Source of the DNA: an uncultured Opitutales bacterium
Lineage (GTDB): Bacteria > Verrucomicrobiota > Verrucomicrobiia > Opitutales > Intestinicryptomonadaceae
Assembly (NCBI GenBank): GCA_944389175.1
Contig: CALXLK010000001.1
Span: 186,001 to 250,000 of the forward strand
DNA length: 64,000 nucleotides
Direction: 5' to 3'
A program made the translations under genes and the position numbers. The notes under the pieces are model-generated. The model searched no databases, was not told where the DNA came from, and was given only the letters and a program-made list of their open reading frames with translations. Positions 7,219 through 15,913 of the stretch are shown in pieces (position 1 is the first letter of the stretch; the number at the start of each line of letters is the position of its first letter).

Positions 7219-8433
7219 TTAAAATTTTTCCCCGTTTAATTCGGCGTAGAGGTCAAGATATTTTCCCCATGCGAACTTTTTGTCGAATTTTAGAACCGCA
7301 GTCTCTCTGCATATTTGGCCGATCCTTGCCTTGCCGGATTCGGCGAAATTTTTTATCTGCTCCACTGCCGCGTCGACGTTTCCTCTCTCTACTATTTTGC
7401 CGACCTCGCCGGAGGGAATTGTTTCGCAAACTCCGCCGCTGTTAAAGCAAACCACCGGCGTTCCGCAGGATATGGACTCCATATTTACCATTGAAAGCGC
7501 CTCTTGCATGGTGGGGTTTGCAAATACGTCGGCGCCCGAGTAGTACGCGGCAAGCTCGCTTGCGCTTTCGGTGCGCTTTATTGCGTTTATGCCGAGGCCG
7601 GACAATTCCTTAAGCTGTTTGTCGTTGGCGCCGACGAGCGTGCACTGGTAGCGGCTTCCCAGCTTTTTTGCTATCTCGGGGACGAAGTTGTATCCCTTTG
7701 TCCGCCCCCATACGCTCGCCACAAACAGCACGTTCTTTTTCCCGTTCTTCATGCAGGCGGGCTTGTCATGCGCGGGCTTAAAAGTGTCTACGTCTATCCC
7801 GTTGTTTATGACAATGCTTTTCTTCGATGCGAGGGGCGATTGCTCTACAAGGCCTTTTAGCCAGTTTGAGACGGGTACAAAGGTTAGATTTTCCATCGCC
7901 AGAATACAGTCCTGCTTGGCCTGGTAGTTCGAATACGAGTTGTCCCAGAACAGGCTTGCCGGATAGGCGCGCTTTTGCGGACAATTTCGGCAGTGGGTCT
8001 TCCATTTCTTGCAGCCTGCTATGTCGAAGTAGGCGCAGTGCCCGGTTAATACCCAGCAGTCGTGGAGGGTCCAGACCACGGGTTTGCCGTATTTTGCCAA
8101 AAAATCAAGCAGCGTCTTATTGTGCAGGTAATAGCCGTGCGTGTTGTGGAGGTGGACGATATCCGGCGAGATGCTCTCTATTTTTTTTATGAGGGCCTTT
8201 GTCGCAAATTTTGCGTATGGGCTGTCGGAATCGAAAATGCGCTGCCACAGTCCGTTAAAACAGACGCCGGGAAGCGATCCTATCTTTATTATTTGCGATG
8301 CGCTTTCCCTTATTTTTCTGGCGCAGGCGATGTAGCTAATATGCCCGCGCGATATAACTTCGCGTCCAATCTGTTCGGCTATTCTTCCTGTTGATCCGTA
8401 ATTGCCGACCGTATTTATTTGCAATATTTTCAT
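7219..8433 (-). CDS. GT4-family glycosyltransferase
   Basis: This 404-residue GT-B enzyme transfers a sugar from a nucleotide-sugar donor, probably in cell-surface polysaccharide synthesis. The N-terminal acceptor domain starts KILQINTVGNYGSTGRIAEQ and contains DIVHLHNTHGYYLHN and VVWTLHDCWVLTGHC. The C-terminal donor domain has VLFVASVWGRTKGYNFVPEI, and the E-x7-E-like motif lies in NPTMQEALSMVNMESISCGT. It resembles glycosyltransferases of Bacteroidota and other capsule loci. The start at 8433 (MKILQ, GGTGAG upstream) is preferred over the six-codon-longer form. It is not beside other polysaccharide genes. Confidence 0.85.
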   Translation of the reverse strand: MKILQINTVGNYGSTGRIAEQIGREVISRGHISYIACARKIRESASQIIKIGSLPGVCFNGLWQRIFDSDSPYAKFATKALIKKIESISPDIVHLHNTHGYYLHNKTLLDFLAKYGKPVVWTLHDCWVLTGHCAYFDIAGCKKWKTHCRNCPQKRAYPASLFWDNSYSNYQAKQDCILAMENLTFVPVSNWLKGLVEQSPLASKKSIVINNGIDVDTFKPAHDKPACMKNGKKNVLFVASVWGRTKGYNFVPEIAKKLGSRYQCTLVGANDKQLKELSGLGINAIKRTESASELAAYYSGADVFANPTMQEALSMVNMESISCGTPVVCFNSGGVCETIPSGEVGKIVERGNVDAAVEQIKNFAESGKARIGQICRETAVLKFDKKFAWGKYLDLYAELNGEKF

Positions 8434-8633
8434 CTCACCAAGCCCCGGCAATGAAAGTAAAAGAGGGGTGGATTGTCAAGAGCATTAGGGCAAGCTTTAC
8501 GGTACCGCGGCTATTTTTGCGCATAGTAACTTTGTTCGGGCGCTTTGAAAAATGGAAGGGCTACATTCTTCCTATTACAAGCGGCGGCTTTAATTAGGAA
8601 ACTTTATTCGTGCGCGGAGGCGTCTTTTTGCGC

Positions 8634-8660
8634 AAAAAAAGCCGCAACTAAGTTGCGGCT
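8634..8660 (-). terminator. terminator of tRNA-Glu
   Basis: The perfect AGCCGCAAC / GTTGCGGCT stem with a 3-nt loop is followed on the minus strand by seven T residues. It sits downstream of the minus-strand tRNA-Glu. Confidence 0.85.
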
Positions 8661-8675
8661 AAAACAACCCTCTGG

Positions 8676-8749
8676 CGTCCCCACAGGGATTCGAACCCTG
8701 GTCGTAAGAATGAAAATCTTATGTCCTAACCGGGCTAGACGATGGGGAC
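8676..8749 (-). tRNA. tRNA-Glu (anticodon TTC)
   Basis: The minus strand folds into a cloverleaf. The acceptor is GTCCCCA/TGGGGAC, the anticodon loop TTTTCAT gives anticodon TTC, and the T arm is CAGGG-TTCGAAT-CCCTG. The discriminator base is G, and the next three bases are CCA, so the tail may be encoded (8673-8675). Confidence 0.95.
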
Positions 8750-8895
8750 AACTCCAGAGAATTATGTTGCGTCAATGTACGGATCAGTTAACCCGATGCA
8801 AGCTTTTTTTCGCTTTCGCGGCAAAAAAAAATCGCACATTCTCTTTCTCATCGAAAATCCTTGCCCGGATAATTCTTTTGTCCGATACTTCGCCC

Positions 8896-11160
8896 ATGCA
8901 AATTGACGATGCCGCAAAGAAAATCGAAGAGCTCCGCAAAGAGATAGCGTACCATGAGCATCTCTACAGAGTTGAAAACGCGCCCGTCATATCCGACGAC
9001 GACTTTGATTTGTTGATGCGCCGCCTGCGCGAGCTCGAGGCCGAGTATCCGCAGTTGGCCGCGCAAAAATCACCGACGAACACTGTCGGAAACGATCTTT
9101 CCGAGGGGTTTGAAACCGTCAAGCACCTCTCTCCGATGCTGAGCCTCGACAACGTATTCGACACCCGCGAGCTCTCCGACTTCGACGCCAGGCTGCGCAA
9201 AATTCTTTCCGCCGACGGAGAATTGTCCTACTCGGTGGAGCCCAAAATCGACGGCGCCGGGGTTTCGGCAGTATACATAAACGGCAAGCTTGACCGCCTT
9301 CTTACGCGCGGAGACGGAGAATCCGGCGACGACATTACAAAAAACGCCTTTGTCATAAAGAACCTTCCTCTTGAGTTGCGCGGGAAAAACATTCCCGAGC
9401 TTTTGGAAATCCGCGGCGAGGCCTACATGAATGTTTCCGAGTTCCAACGGCTGAGTGCTCTCGCAGTTGAAGCCGCTCTGGCAAAGGCCCGCAAGAACCT
9501 CAAGCGCCCGCTCACCCAGGAGGAAATAAGCAATATAAAGGGCAAGCGCCCTTATGCAAATCCCCGCAATTTGGCCGCCGGAACCCTAAAACTGTTGGAT
9601 GCCGACGTTCTAAATCAGCGAAACTTGCTCGTCGTTTTCTATTCGGTGGGGGCCTCGAAGGGCTTTGAACTCAAGCGCCAAAGCAGCCTTCCCGAAAGGC
9701 TCGAGGAGCTTGGCCTGCCCTCCGTGAACTGGCACGAGCTGGCCCGCGGCGTCAAGGAGGCCTTTGAGAAAATATGCGCCCTCGAGCAGGTTCGCAACGA
9801 TTTCCCCTTCAATACCGACGGCGCCGTTTTAAAGCTCGACGACTGTTCCCTTCATGAGGCGGCCGGATATACAAACCACGCTCCGCGCTGGGCCATCGCG
9901 TGGAAGTACCGCGCGCAGCAGGCCGAGACAAAGCTTAAGTCTATCACCCTCCAGGTCGGGCGCACCGGGGCGGTGACGCCGGTGGCGGAGCTCGAAAGCG
10001 TCTTTATTTCTGGCTCCACGGTTTCGCGCGCCACGCTTCACAATGCAAGCTACATAGCCGAAAAGGACATTCGCCCGGGCGATACGGTCGTCATAGAGAA
10101 AGCCGGCGAGATTATTCCGGCTGTCATACGCGTTAATCTCGACAAGCGCCCTCCGGATTCCCTGCCGTTTGTTTTCCCGCAGACCTGCCCGGAGTGCGGT
10201 TCCCCGTTGAAAGTCTATGGGCAAAAAATGATGCACAGATGCCCGAATATGGCCTGTCCCCCGCAGGTCAAGGCGCGAATAGTGCATTTTGCCTCGCGCG
10301 ACTGCATGGACATCAAGGGCCTGGGAGAGTCGATAGTGGCTATGCTCGTCGACAAGCTCGGCGTAAAAAGCCCCGCCGATCTTTACACGCTTACAAAAGA
10401 AACTTTGATGGGGCTCGATAAGTTTAAGGATAAGTCTGCGCAAAACCTTATCGATTCGATCGAGAGGTCGAAGTCGCGCGATCTCGGCCGGCTCATTTAC
10501 GGGCTTGGAATTTTGGAGATAGGCGACAAATACGCAAAACTCTTGGCCGAAAAATTTCAGAGTCTCGACGCTCTCATGAAAGCATCTCTCGATGAAATAA
10601 AGTCGGTCGAGGGGATGGGCGCAGGCACTCAGGGAAACCAGCAGGCTGGCGTCCGAGCGCTGTCCGTGCGCGCCTTTTTCGACAATCCGCACAACCGCCA
10701 GCTCATCGAGCGCCTTCGCGGATTCGGCCTAAACTTCAATGCGGAAAAGAAGGCGGGCGACGAGCTCTTTGCCTCTAAAGTGTTCGTGCTCACGGGCACG
10801 TTGAAATCCATGGGCAGGGCGCAGGCAAAAGAGTTGATAGAGTCGTTTGGCGGCAAAGTAGGCTCCAGTGTAACTAAAGAGACCTCGTACTTAATTAGCG
10901 ACGGGGAAATATCGGGTTCGAAAATTCAGAAGGCCGCTTCTCTTGGCACGAAAGTCATCTTGGAGGACGAATTTCTTTCGATGATTGCCGCAGCCAAGGC
11001 CCGATTGGAAAAGAACGCTGCAGAAAATTCCGAAAAGAAAGCCGCTGTCGGGGCTTCTTCCACAGTTGCGCCTCAAGGGTCGGACCAGAAAGTCAGGGCG
11101 GATGTTCCGCCAAAGCCGGACGACGGCGCCGCCGGGCGCCAGCAGACGTTTGATTTTTAA
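8896..11160 (+). CDS. ligA: NAD-dependent DNA ligase
   Basis: This 754-residue enzyme seals nicks in duplex DNA during replication and repair using NAD+. Domain Ia starts IDDAAKKIEELRKEI. The adenylation domain has the active-site lysine at about residue 117 in EPKIDGAGVS and the RGDGESGDDIT motif. An OB fold follows, then a four-Cys zinc finger (CPECGSP...HRCPNMACP, near residue 430), helix-hairpin-helix repeats (YGLGILEIG) and a BRCT domain (FVLTGTLKSMGRAQAKEL...SYLIS). The C-terminus has about 50 extra low-complexity residues ending QQTFDF, a possible sliding-clamp-binding motif. The start at 8896 matches the family; the longer open frame upstream runs through tRNA-Glu. Confidence 0.97.
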   Translation: MQIDDAAKKIEELRKEIAYHEHLYRVENAPVISDDDFDLLMRRLRELEAEYPQLAAQKSPTNTVGNDLSEGFETVKHLSPMLSLDNVFDTRELSDFDARLRKILSADGELSYSVEPKIDGAGVSAVYINGKLDRLLTRGDGESGDDITKNAFVIKNLPLELRGKNIPELLEIRGEAYMNVSEFQRLSALAVEAALAKARKNLKRPLTQEEISNIKGKRPYANPRNLAAGTLKLLDADVLNQRNLLVVFYSVGASKGFELKRQSSLPERLEELGLPSVNWHELARGVKEAFEKICALEQVRNDFPFNTDGAVLKLDDCSLHEAAGYTNHAPRWAIAWKYRAQQAETKLKSITLQVGRTGAVTPVAELESVFISGSTVSRATLHNASYIAEKDIRPGDTVVIEKAGEIIPAVIRVNLDKRPPDSLPFVFPQTCPECGSPLKVYGQKMMHRCPNMACPPQVKARIVHFASRDCMDIKGLGESIVAMLVDKLGVKSPADLYTLTKETLMGLDKFKDKSAQNLIDSIERSKSRDLGRLIYGLGILEIGDKYAKLLAEKFQSLDALMKASLDEIKSVEGMGAGTQGNQQAGVRALSVRAFFDNPHNRQLIERLRGFGLNFNAEKKAGDELFASKVFVLTGTLKSMGRAQAKELIESFGGKVGSSVTKETSYLISDGEISGSKIQKAASLGTKVILEDEFLSMIAAAKARLEKNAAENSEKKAAVGASSTVAPQGSDQKVRADVPPKPDDGAAGRQQTFDF

Positions 11161-11356
11161 TTTAATAATTTTTTAGTCCAACCTTACACTCCGCCGTCCA
11201 GAAGGCTTGTACATGTGTTTTTGCGCGGCATAGTATTTTCCCCGTCCGAGTGCAACGCGGGAATGTCATGCTCATTTTTTTTGCCAACTCTGGGAATTTT
11301 GAAAAAATTGCAAAAAAACTTGATAAAAAAACTCGCTTTCATACACCTAAGCGAAA

Positions 11357-11986
11357 ATGAAAAAGGCATTTATATTTGATTTTGACGGGACATTGGCGGA
11401 GACGTTCCCCGTATTCGAGTTGGCAATTTCTGCGGCTTTTAAAAATCTCGGCGCAAAAATGCCCTCTATGGAGGAGATATTTGCAAGCTTTGGGCCGTGT
11501 GAAATAGGTATATTTAAAAAATTTTGCGGTTCGCGCGGCGATGAATTCTTTCGCGAGTACATAAGGTGCACTGCGGAAGTGTTAAAAACATATAATCTTC
11601 GGGCTTTTGACGGCTTGGAAGGCGTACTGGAGGATATTGTCAAGGCCGGCTATAAGACGGCGCTGATAACAGGCAAAAGCAAAGAGTCGCTCGAGCTTAC
11701 CCTAAATGCGATAGGCTTTGGACGCTTTTTCCCAGTCAGGCGCTGGGGCGACGAAAGCGGTTCAATCAAGCCGAAGAATCTGCGCGATGTTTTTGCCGAG
11801 TTGGGCATAACGGCCTCCGAGGCTTATTACGTGGGCGACTCCGTCCAGGATGTCCGCGACTGCAAAGAGGTGGGGGTCGATATTCTTTCGGCAGGTTGGG
11901 CGGACTGCGCAAGAATTGCAGACCTTCAAAAAGAAGGGCCCACGGCAATTTTAAGGAGCGTCGGCGATCTTCGCCGCTATATATAG
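11357..11986 (+). CDS. HAD-family phosphatase (phosphoglycolate phosphatase-like)
   Basis: This 209-residue cytoplasmic hydrolase has all four HAD motifs. The nucleophile motif is FDFDGTLAE, motif II is LITGKS (Thr), motif III Lys is in SIKPKN, and motif IV is YVGDSVQDV. A helical cap sits between motifs I and II, as in subfamily I (Gph, PpaX, beta-phosphoglucomutase types). The substrate cannot be fixed from sequence. It is a single gene with about 200 bp before it and an unusual low-complexity intergenic region after it. Confidence 0.85.
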   Translation: MKKAFIFDFDGTLAETFPVFELAISAAFKNLGAKMPSMEEIFASFGPCEIGIFKKFCGSRGDEFFREYIRCTAEVLKTYNLRAFDGLEGVLEDIVKAGYKTALITGKSKESLELTLNAIGFGRFFPVRRWGDESGSIKPKNLRDVFAELGITASEAYYVGDSVQDVRDCKEVGVDILSAGWADCARIADLQKEGPTAILRSVGDLRRYI

Positions 11987-12491
11987 CATTTAAGCATACC
12001 ATTAAAATTTGGCGCCCGCGCGCAATGGCGCCTATTTGCAGACAGGCTCTCAAGCGGGGCCGTTTTTTTTCTTTTTAGATTGGTCTTTGCCCTCGGCATT
12101 GCTTTTCTCGCGATTTAATCTTTTAGAAAGCGGTTTTGTTTTCGGTGTAACCACCCAAATCGGAATTACAAAGATTAAGATTCACTTTTACTGCGGTTTT
12201 TTCTGCGGAACTGGCCGAATTGAAATTGTGCGAGGGAGGGATTGAGCGTCTTTTGCATGCGGTATGAATTTTCTCTTTCCCCACCCCCCCCACACACACA
12301 CTCTCTCTCTCTCTCATACACACCGCTAAAATTGCGCGAACCCAAAGGGGCATATTGCGTGTGTCTTGCAAGCGGCATGAAACTTTGGTTAGATTTTGGT
12401 TAAAAGCTTTTCTTGTTTTGACAAACTTCTTTCTCTTCTTTTATTTATGCGGCGTATTTAGGCAGATAAAATAGCCGCCGTTTTTTTCATT
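11987..12491. other. 505-bp intergenic region
   Basis: No convincing gene is present. It holds a weak G+C hairpin just after the HAD gene (two GGCGCC halves near 12011-12030), a CA/CT microsatellite at 12279-12324, and presumably the promoter of the metallo-hydrolase. Short open frames on both strands here have no family features. Confidence 0.6.
12279..12324. repeat. C-tract plus (CA)n(CT)n microsatellite
   Basis: A C-rich run passes into CACACACACA and then CTCTCTCTCTCT with a CATACACACC end. Such dinucleotide tracts are uncommon in bacterial chromosomes and are prone to slippage. No reading frame with recognisable coding character crosses it. Confidence 0.9.
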
Positions 12492-13268
12492 ATGAAGATT
12501 ACTTTTTTGGGAACAGGAACATCACAGGGGGTGCCCTTGATAGGCATGGTTTATCCGGGGCTCGATTTGAAGAATCCCAAGAATTGGCGAACGCGTTCGA
12601 GCGTCCACGTCGAGGCAGACGGCAAGCATATACAAGTCGATGCCGGACCGGAATTTAGACTGCAGTGTCTTAAAAATGGCATAGAATGGATAGATATCTT
12701 CATACTAACCCACGGCCATACCGACCACATTGCCGGAATGGACGATCTGCGCCGTTTCTGCGACCGCATGCCCTCAAATATCATGCCCGTTTATTCAAAC
12801 GAGTACGGTATAGAAAGGATAAAGGCCATGTTTCCATACGCAGTCGGCGCGCGCCCAACACAGCCGGGGTATCCGTGCTTTAGAACGGCCCTTATGCCCG
12901 ACGAATTGCAGGTTACCCCTGATTTTAAAATAAAATCGGTGTCTTTGCCGCACGGCCCCGTGCAGACACTCGGCCTGATTTTTGAACACTCGGGAAAAAA
13001 GATTGTCTATTATACGGACTGCCACGAAGTTGTCGGGAAGGCGGCCGATCTTGCGCGAAATGCCGATGTGCTCGTTCTCGATTTCCTGCGCCCGCGCCCG
13101 CACCCGAGTCATCTGAGCACGCAGAGCGCCCTGGAGATTGTCGACCGCCTGAAGCCCGCGCGCGCCTATTTTACGCACATGACCGGCGAAATAGACCAAC
13201 AGACCTGGCAGGAAAAATTGCCCGAGAATTGCTATCTGGCTTACGACGGTCTGGTTGTAAAGGCATAG
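12492..13268 (+). CDS. metallo-beta-lactamase-fold hydrolase, PhnP/RNase Z-like
   Basis: This 258-residue cytoplasmic metallo-hydrolase starts KITFLGTGTSQGVPLIG, which matches the PhnP-type phosphodiesterase branch. The metal-binding signature THGHTDH lies at about 73-79. Later ligands are in VSLPHGPVQTLG, YTDCHE and the C-terminal AYFTHMTGEID. PhnP homologues cleave cyclic phosphodiesters, and many in this branch are annotated only as MBL-fold hydrolases. It lies 50 bp upstream of the OstA-like gene on the same strand, but no functional link is evident. Confidence 0.85.
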   Translation: MKITFLGTGTSQGVPLIGMVYPGLDLKNPKNWRTRSSVHVEADGKHIQVDAGPEFRLQCLKNGIEWIDIFILTHGHTDHIAGMDDLRRFCDRMPSNIMPVYSNEYGIERIKAMFPYAVGARPTQPGYPCFRTALMPDELQVTPDFKIKSVSLPHGPVQTLGLIFEHSGKKIVYYTDCHEVVGKAADLARNADVLVLDFLRPRPHPSHLSTQSALEIVDRLKPARAYFTHMTGEIDQQTWQEKLPENCYLAYDGLVVKA

Positions 13269-13317
13269 TGCAATCTTAGGCTGGACAAATGCCTCAATAT
13301 CGAAGAGACTACCGCCA

Positions 13318-15576
13318 ATGAATTTTGTCAGCAAGAGAATCCTCAAGGCCGCCTTTGCGCTGAATGCGGTCTTCTTTGCCTGCGTCTGCGCGGCCGAGAT
13401 GACTATGATGCCCAGCTTTGTGGAAAAATTTGAGCTTCCGCAATTCGACGACAGCTATAACAAAGTCTGGGAGATTTTCGGAGACAGCGCAAAATTCGCA
13501 AACGCCGATGTGGCCGACGTGCTCAATATGCGCATGAATTTTTTTGACAAGTCCACCGGAGGGCGGCGCGCCACCATAACAAGTTCGCAGGCCAACGTAA
13601 ACTTAAAGACGCGCATGGCCACCAGCCGTGAGCGCATATTTGCAAAGGGCCAGGAATTTGACCTTGTCGGCAAGACTTGGAGCTGGAACGGTCCCGAGAG
13701 CACTTTAAGCATATATTCAGATGTCGTCATAAATTTTATCAGGACGCCCAAGTCTGGCGAGCAGAAGTCGGATTTCGACCGCACGCGCGTAAGCGGCGAC
13801 GCCTCGAGGCTCGTCCACGAGCCCGACAAGAACACGTTCTTCGTCGACGGCAGGGTGAAAGTGTCGGCGGAGGATCTCGCGGTTGACTGCGACAGTCTCA
13901 ATGCGGTCTCCGAAAATTCTGACAGCCGCGGGCGCGATGTATCGGTAATTAACGCCATCGGCAATGTGACGGTCGTTAGGGAAAACCGCATAGCGCGGGC
14001 CAAGCGCGCCGCGATATATCCGCGCACGCAGGAATCGACTCTGGAGGGAGACGCCGAAATTGTTGACGTTCCCTCCAAGGCGAAGCTTTTCGGAGACAAG
14101 ATAGCGCTTTTAAAGGAGAAAAAGTCGCTGCGCGCCTTTTCGTCGCCCGACCGTTCGGTGAGGGCGCGCGCCGAGTTCCTGCACGCCGAAGAATCTGGCG
14201 GCGCCCGCAAAATAAAGATAGAAAGCGACGAAATACTGCTTGTTTCCGAAGCGGAGCGCAGCAGGTTTGAATTTAGCGGCAATGTGCGCGTCTGGGGGCA
14301 GACCTTCACGGCGGAGTGCGGAAAGATAACGGTTTTTGCCTCTGCGAAAAAGGAGTCAAAGCCCGAAGTGCAGGTGATAATGTGCCGCGACCGCGTCAAG
14401 CTTAACAATGACGACGGCGAGGCTCGAGCAGAGGCCATGGATATTTTCCCGAAAGACTCCAAGATAGCGCTTTGGAATTCCGTGACTCTTGTCAACGCCT
14501 CGGACGGAACGGCGCTTTATTCCGACAGGCTCGAGCTTTTCCGCGACGAAAACGCCGGTTCGGCCACCGCTAAAAAAGGCGGGAAGGTGAGGCTTGAAAT
14601 AGCCGAAAAGACCGTAAGCGGCGTCGCGGGGGCGGAGTTCGGTGCAAAGGAAAAGGGCAAAACCGGAAAGTCGGGAGGACGGGAAGGGTCGGCGCCGTCT
14701 GTAGTGGCGTCGCGCGCCTTGTTTTTTGCAAGGAATGCCGACGGGGCGAAGTTTTCCTTTGACAGGGATGTTTCGATACGCTCGCAGAGCATGAAGGGGA
14801 CTTGCAATAAGATGAATGTCTATAGCAAGTCGCGCAAGGACAATTCTTCCAGAATTGTAAAGGTAGAGGCTTTCGGCGACGTGCGGATATCCCAGAATGA
14901 ATATTCGGCCTTTGCGGAAGAGGCGGTAGTCTATCCGAAAGACCAAGATATACCGGCGGATAAGGCGCATAAATTTGTCGAGCTGCTTACTTCCAAAGAC
15001 AAGCCGCAGAAGCGCCCGAGGATACTTTTGCCGCCCGTAAAAAATCTCGGGTTCGACGGGGAAAACGTGAGGGCGCCGAAGAATGTGAAGATGACTGTTG
15101 TTGAGAGCGACAGGCAGCGGCTCGTCTCGGAGGGGAAAACGGAAAAGTATTATTTCGACGGAAACGTTGAAATGTCGGCGACCCAGACCGAGGGGTCTTG
15201 CGGCAAGATGGAAGTGCTAATAGCGCCTCCCGACAGGGTGGGGCGCCGCCAGATTGCAGAGATCGGCCTTTCTGACAACGTAAAGATAATTCAGCAGAGC
15301 AAAGAAATTACGTGCGGGAGGGCGCAGATTTTTGTCAGGGACGAACTTGCCGTTTTAACGCAAGATCCGATAATAGTGAACAAGGAGGATAACTCGCGCG
15401 TTGCCGGTTCCAGGATTATCTACAACAAAGGCTCGCGGCGCATAACCGTCGACGACGATGCTCCCGCCGCGCAGGGGCAATACGAGGACGACGACTTTGA
15501 GGAAGTGGAAAAGAAGCGGCCCACCGTAATCCTTCCGGAGTTTAACAGTGAAAAGCCCGCCAAAAAAGAGAAATAA
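13318..15576 (+). CDS. large OstA/LptA-like protein (lipopolysaccharide transport fold)
   Basis: This 752-residue protein has a signal peptide ending near CVCAAE. Much of it is a long run of beta strands spaced like the LptA/OstA-N slotted beta-jellyroll repeat. Examples are KNTFFVDGRVKVSAEDLAVDCDSL (quoted from two adjacent strands), FSGNVRVWGQTFTAECGKI and YYFDGNVEMSATQTEGSCGKM. It is several times longer than E. coli LptA (about 185 residues). The N-terminal 120 residues resemble LptC-like material only loosely. It probably acts in the periplasm in LPS passage to the outer membrane. The C-terminus is acidic and then basic (DDDFEEVEKK). It sits upstream of rpoZ, which has its own promoter. 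Confidence 0.7.
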   Translation: MNFVSKRILKAAFALNAVFFACVCAAEMTMMPSFVEKFELPQFDDSYNKVWEIFGDSAKFANADVADVLNMRMNFFDKSTGGRRATITSSQANVNLKTRMATSRERIFAKGQEFDLVGKTWSWNGPESTLSIYSDVVINFIRTPKSGEQKSDFDRTRVSGDASRLVHEPDKNTFFVDGRVKVSAEDLAVDCDSLNAVSENSDSRGRDVSVINAIGNVTVVRENRIARAKRAAIYPRTQESTLEGDAEIVDVPSKAKLFGDKIALLKEKKSLRAFSSPDRSVRARAEFLHAEESGGARKIKIESDEILLVSEAERSRFEFSGNVRVWGQTFTAECGKITVFASAKKESKPEVQVIMCRDRVKLNNDDGEARAEAMDIFPKDSKIALWNSVTLVNASDGTALYSDRLELFRDENAGSATAKKGGKVRLEIAEKTVSGVAGAEFGAKEKGKTGKSGGREGSAPSVVASRALFFARNADGAKFSFDRDVSIRSQSMKGTCNKMNVYSKSRKDNSSRIVKVEAFGDVRISQNEYSAFAEEAVVYPKDQDIPADKAHKFVELLTSKDKPQKRPRILLPPVKNLGFDGENVRAPKNVKMTVVESDRQRLVSEGKTEKYYFDGNVEMSATQTEGSCGKMEVLIAPPDRVGRRQIAEIGLSDNVKIIQQSKEITCGRAQIFVRDELAVLTQDPIIVNKEDNSRVAGSRIIYNKGSRRITVDDDAPAAQGQYEDDDFEEVEKKRPTVILPEFNSEKPAKKEK

Positions 15577-15582
15577 AAAAAG

Positions 15583-15610
15583 TTGCATTGAATATGCGTA
15601 TATGTATATT
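15583..15610 (+). promoter_or_regulatory. putative rpoZ promoter
   Basis: TTGCAT and TATATT are separated by 16 bp and sit about 40 bp before the rpoZ start codon. This is a sigma70-like arrangement. Confidence 0.45.
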
Positions 15611-15646
15611 CGTACCCCATAAATTTAAAACAAGGAGGATAATACC

Positions 15647-15865
15647 TTGAGAGACGATTACTTGAAAGAAGCGCAGAAGAAGATACAAGACCCCAACATT
15701 TTGATAAATGTTGTCTCAAAACGCGTGAAACAGCTTAAGAACGGATACAGGCCGACAGTGGCGTCGCTGGAAAAGTTGGAACTTGAAGACGTGGCGCTGC
15801 TCGAGATAATAAGGGGAAATTTGGATTTTGAGCTCTACGAGCCGAACAAGGACGTAGAGGCGTAA
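15647..15865 (+). CDS. rpoZ: RNA polymerase omega subunit
   Basis: This 72-residue protein has the omega core NVVSKRVKQLKNGYRP followed by LEDVALLEIIRG, which packs against beta-prime and assists polymerase assembly. The start is TTG at 15647, decided by a perfect AAGGAGG at 15632-15638 with an 8-bp gap. No ATG lies in frame nearby. It is a short, separately terminated transcript, with a strong hairpin and T run beginning 19 bp after the stop. Confidence 0.9.
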   Translation: MRDDYLKEAQKKIQDPNILINVVSKRVKQLKNGYRPTVASLEKLELEDVALLEIIRGNLDFELYEPNKDVEA

Positions 15866-15883
15866 CATTCTGGCGCTTTTAAT

Positions 15884-15910
15884 GCCGTGCGCGCATGCAC
15901 GGCTTTTTTT
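15884..15910 (+). terminator. rpoZ terminator abutting the smpB start
   Basis: The perfect GCCGTGC / GCACGGC stem with a 6-nt loop is followed by seven T residues. The T run ends only 3 bp before the smpB ATG at 15914. Confidence 0.85.
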
Positions 15911-15913
15911 GTC

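Noticed and set aside
9829-10692. 287-codon open frame on the minus strand inside ligA
   Set aside because: It lies wholly antisense to conserved ligase domains, has Arg/His/Leu-rich composition typical of a shadow frame and no family motif.
12009-12378. Short frames across the CA/CT microsatellite
   Set aside because: Translated dinucleotide repeats (RERE/CVCV-like) with no other support.
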